The translations under genes and the position numbers were made by a program. 64,000 nt of DNA from Pectinophora gossypiella (lineage: Eukaryota > Arthropoda > Insecta > Lepidoptera > Gelechiidae), in contig NW_026063289.1 of NCBI RefSeq assembly GCF_024362695.1, positions 57,825-121,824 of the forward strand. Reading direction: 5' to 3'. Position 1 is the stretch's first letter. Every line of letters begins with the position of its first letter. The notes beneath the pieces were generated by a model. That model was not told where the DNA came from and made no database searches. It was given only the letters and a program-made list of their open reading frames with translations. Below, piece by piece: positions 63,752-64,000 of this stretch.

Positions 63752-63890
63752 TACTAATATTATAAATGCGAAAGTAACTCTGTCTGTCTGTCTGTCTGTC
63801 TGTTACTCTTTCACGACTAAACGGCTGAACGGATTTTGATGAAGTTTGGTATAGTGATAGATGATAACCTAGATTTCTAAGTTAGGTTAG
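63752..63890 (+). mobile_element. Helitron-like 5' end, second copy
   Basis: Repeats 26341-26479, with the same TACTAATATT start after A and the same number of TCTG units. Confidence 0.55.
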
Positions 63891-64000
63891 TGTTAGGCTG
63901 AATAGTTCGTTGACAGGTATAAGACATTTTTCTATAAATGGCAACACAAGAATGGGGTTGTCAAATCGGACGGATTGATACACGCTCTCTTGCGTTGGGG
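63891..64000 (+). repeat. Gypsy-C-type LTR, cut by window end
   Basis: Starts TGTTAGGCTGAATAG and follows 26480-26589 base for base as far as the window goes. Whether a whole second Gypsy-C follows cannot be told. Confidence 0.75.

Overview
The window looks like a transposon graveyard from an insect nuclear genome, most likely a moth or butterfly. The evidence is the set of element families: AT-rich sequence, Helitron ends of the kind common in Lepidoptera (a CCCGCGACTTCGTCCGCGTGG-type terminus; a TACTAATATTATAAATGCG start followed by TCTG microsatellite), jockey/CR1/R1/RTE-like LINEs, Ty3/gypsy elements with a tRNA-Leu-like primer site, and a BEL/Pao element. I see no host single-copy gene, rRNA or functional tRNA gene. 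The families were recognised from protein motifs; no database search was run, so clade names are tentative.

Layout. 1-6837: a satellite-like array of 229-258 bp units, split by LINE-A (353-3275, +) and by a 2.5 kb inverted repeat (3574-6104). 6838-18005: a decayed gypsy (A), cut by a LINE 3' end (7178-7516) and followed by an RTE-like LINE-B, which runs into a minus-strand jockey-type LINE; then a broken hAT transposase that still shows a spliceosomal-type intron. 18227-21547: LINE-C (-), nearly intact. 21548-26479: fragments (LINE C-termini, a gypsy integrase piece, Helitron ends, a 329 bp hairpin, LINE-D RT). 26480-32070: Gypsy-C, an internally deleted gypsy with LTRs, a primer site, two gag segments and an eight-fold 37 bp repeat. 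33592-36149: Gypsy-D (-), RNase H and integrase only.

36150-49412 is Gypsy-B, a young element with 341 bp LTRs that look identical. It is interrupted by a LINE 3' end (38086-38700) and by LINE-F (40113-46631), a full-length R1/LOA-like LINE with both ORFs open, a poly(A) tail and an 8-10 bp target-site duplication. Behind Gypsy-B pol there is a possible 728 nt intron leading to a short acidic exon. 49413-56363 is LINE-E (-), split by a 2007 bp Helitron (51648-53654) whose ends give an exact empty site. 56364-63081 is a BEL/Pao element (-) with 457 bp LTRs that look identical. From 63082 to the end the window repeats 25671-26589 with only two differences that I saw.

The elements do not act together as one pathway. 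They form a nested insertion history: LINE-F into Gypsy-B, Gypsy-B into Gypsy-D, the Helitron into LINE-E, a jockey-type LINE into LINE-B. Several long elements lack target-site duplications, which points to later recombination or to assembly joins. The mixed orientations and nesting are what one expects of heterochromatin, a W chromosome or a piRNA-source locus, but sequence alone cannot decide between these.
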